Source: Pseudomonas sp. HMWF021
Lineage (GTDB): Bacteria > Pseudomonadota > Gammaproteobacteria > Pseudomonadales > Pseudomonadaceae
DNA length: 39,745 bases
Assembly: GCF_003061005.1 (NCBI RefSeq)
Contig: NZ_QAIK01000183.1
Coordinates: 82,009-121,753, forward strand
Reading direction: 5' to 3'
In this document: piece after piece, positions 38,476 to 39,745 of the stretch
Position numbering within the stretch: position 1 is the first letter of the stretch
How the letters are laid out: each line of letters opens with the position of its first letter
Made by a program: the position numbers and the translations under genes
The notes under the pieces: model-generated
Told to the model about the DNA's origin: nothing
Database searches by the model: none
What the model saw: only the letters and a program-made list of their open reading frames with translations

Positions 38476-38658
38476 GGAAGACTCTCGACTGTCCGTGGGA
38501 AGAGCCTGTAGTTATAGATGATTCGATGACGGTTTCACCAGTGAACGAGGGAATTTCCTCCGCGCCGATTATTTTTTTCCTGTAGGAAAACTTACAGGCC
38601 TTGATGACGGTCTACCAAGCCGCAAATCAAGCGTTTTATCTCCAGAGGTTCTAAGCAG

Positions 38659-38889
38659 ATGGCAGCAGTACTGGTCGGTCAGTTCCATGCAAGAGACGCG
38701 GAAGGCCGCGTTTATTCCGTGCATGAATTCCAGGAATCCAACCCGTCCGCGGACGGTTCCACTGGCTCGGAGCCTATTTACAGACTGGCCATTGGCGATC
38801 GCGTCAACAAGGTCAACGAGAACGAGTTTCTTCTGGTTCAATCAGGTATCACCCTGATCCGTGAACCTGAGCCAACCGTCGCTTCATAA
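38659..38889 (+). CDS. Small protein of unknown function
   Basis: An open frame of 76 residues with an AGAGG ribosome-binding site 11 nt upstream of the ATG. The protein is acidic, without signal peptide or membrane segment: MAAVLVGQFHARDAEGR opens it, and a beta-rich middle (IYRLAIGDRVNKVNENEFLLV) follows. Codon use looks like a real Pseudomonas gene. I do not recognise a family. It lies alone between the FMN reductase gene, from which it is divergent, and the LysR gene. Confidence 0.7.
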   Translation: MAAVLVGQFHARDAEGRVYSVHEFQESNPSADGSTGSEPIYRLAIGDRVNKVNENEFLLVQSGITLIREPEPTVAS

Positions 38890-38974
38890 CCGGCCGTTAT
38901 GAGCAGAAGTCATATGCGCAGACTTGGGGTAGGATTCAGCCACTGACCCCACCTGCTGAACATGGACTTCACGC

Positions 38975-39745
38975 ATGCGTTTACGTCATATCGAAGTGAT
39001 TCAGGCGCTCTTGCAGACCGGTCACCTGGGCACCGCCGCCGAATGGCTGCAACTGCCGGTGGCCGAAGTCGAAGAGCGATTGCGCGAAGCCGAGAGCGAG
39101 TTGGGGTTCATGCTGTTTGCCAGCGTCCGCGGGCGCCTGCAATCGACGCCTGAAGCGCGCGCACTGCAAGTCGAGATCGCTCACGTTTATGAAGCATTGG
39201 AGCCGGTGCAGCGGCTGGCCAGCAGCCTCAAACAATACCTCGCCCCGCCCCTGCGCATCATCGGCACCCCGCCGCTGGCGCAACATCTTTTGCCGCAAGG
39301 CATCGCCCTGCTGCGCCGGCGCTTGCCGGATGCACCTTGCCGTCTGCTCAGCTCGCCCACTTGCGACATCGTGCGCAGCCTGCTGCTGCGCGAAAGCGAT
39401 CTGGGCCTGAGCCTGCACGATCCGGAACACCCCGACATCCACGCGCAACCGCTGGCCCACGGCAAGCTGCAACTGCTCGCGCCCCACGGCTGGCTGCAGC
39501 CCAAACAGAAATACATATCCCTGCAGGAGCTGGCCGGCCAGGCGATGATCGGCCTCGAAGGTCAGGATCCGCTGAACCCGGCGCTGGAGCACAAACTCCA
39601 GGCCCTGCGCCCGGCGCCGAGCATCCAGACCCGCGTACAAACCCATCAGATGATGCGCAGCATGGTCGAGGCCGGTGAAGGACTGGCCATCGTCGATCCA
39701 TTCACCGCCCTCGGCGCACGGGCGGGCGGACTGGACGTCTGCCCG
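38975..39745 (+). CDS. LysR-type transcriptional regulator (partial, 3' end missing)
   Basis: The visible 257 codons begin MRLRHIEVIQALLQTGHLG and run off the window in frame with no stop. The N-terminal winged helix-turn-helix (about 1-60: AAEWLQLPVAEVEERLREAE) is followed by a periplasmic-binding-protein-like effector domain (LRIIGTPPLAQHLLP, DLGLSLHDPEH, MMRSMVEAGEGLAIVDP). This is the LysR layout, and the full protein would be about 290-300 residues. The effector and target genes are unknown. The start was chosen at ATG 38975 because the DNA-binding domain begins there. Confidence 0.85.
   Translation, partial: MRLRHIEVIQALLQTGHLGTAAEWLQLPVAEVEERLREAESELGFMLFASVRGRLQSTPEARALQVEIAHVYEALEPVQRLASSLKQYLAPPLRIIGTPPLAQHLLPQGIALLRRRLPDAPCRLLSSPTCDIVRSLLLRESDLGLSLHDPEHPDIHAQPLAHGKLQLLAPHGWLQPKQKYISLQELAGQAMIGLEGQDPLNPALEHKLQALRPAPSIQTRVQTHQMMRSMVEAGEGLAIVDPFTALGARAGGLDVCP

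Overview
The window is a GC-rich chromosomal segment of a Pseudomonas, most likely of the fluorescens group. The gene set points there: a LuxR/NodT-associated lipopeptide NRPS with condensation domains of the dual epimerization/condensation kind, and a nadK–phosphoesterase–rhomboid–yeaC–DUF2797–pepN run. So do three families of paired REP palindromes (REPIN-like) scattered between genes.

Region 1 (1–17982) is the start of a cyclic-lipopeptide-type biosynthetic cluster. Two minus-strand NRPS genes run leftward. The first (15189–8776) has two modules and opens with a starter-type condensation domain. The second (8530 to beyond base 1) opens with a TubC-like docking segment and has at least three modules, the last cut by the window edge. 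Specificity residues read from the four complete adenylation domains suggest Leu, Glu (or another acidic/amide residue), Thr, Leu. Divergently, a LuxR-type regulator (15678–16472) and a NodT-type outer-membrane efflux lipoprotein (16576–17982) follow. A perfect match to the RsmA/RsmE consensus overlaps the ribosome-binding region of the luxR gene, suggesting Gac/Rsm control. A 32-bp REP palindrome sits in the gap between the two NRPS genes.

Region 2 (18095–25753) holds metal and envelope genes: a copper pair (SCO1/SenC lipoprotein and PCuAC chaperone, overlapping by one base, closed by a strong terminator), an orphan NMT1/SsuA-type binding protein, an LTA-synthase-like membrane sulfatase-fold enzyme, and a ZnuD-like TonB receptor with a perfect Zur-box-like palindrome upstream. 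The gap between the last two, convergent, genes carries three copies of a composite unit: the 3' end of one gene, a REP pair, and a degraded 3' end of the other.

Region 3 (25988–35278) has katG, a four-copy tandem array of REP hairpins, then a tight minus-strand operon transcribed nadK → metallophosphoesterase → rhomboid protease → yeaC → DUF2797 → pepN.

Region 4 (35394–39745) has a DUF1853 gene, an arsB-type transporter without arsR or arsC (flanked by two different REP families), an NADPH-dependent FMN reductase, a small conserved-looking protein and the 5' part of a LysR-type regulator that runs off the right edge. No tRNA, rRNA, CRISPR or transposase gene was seen.
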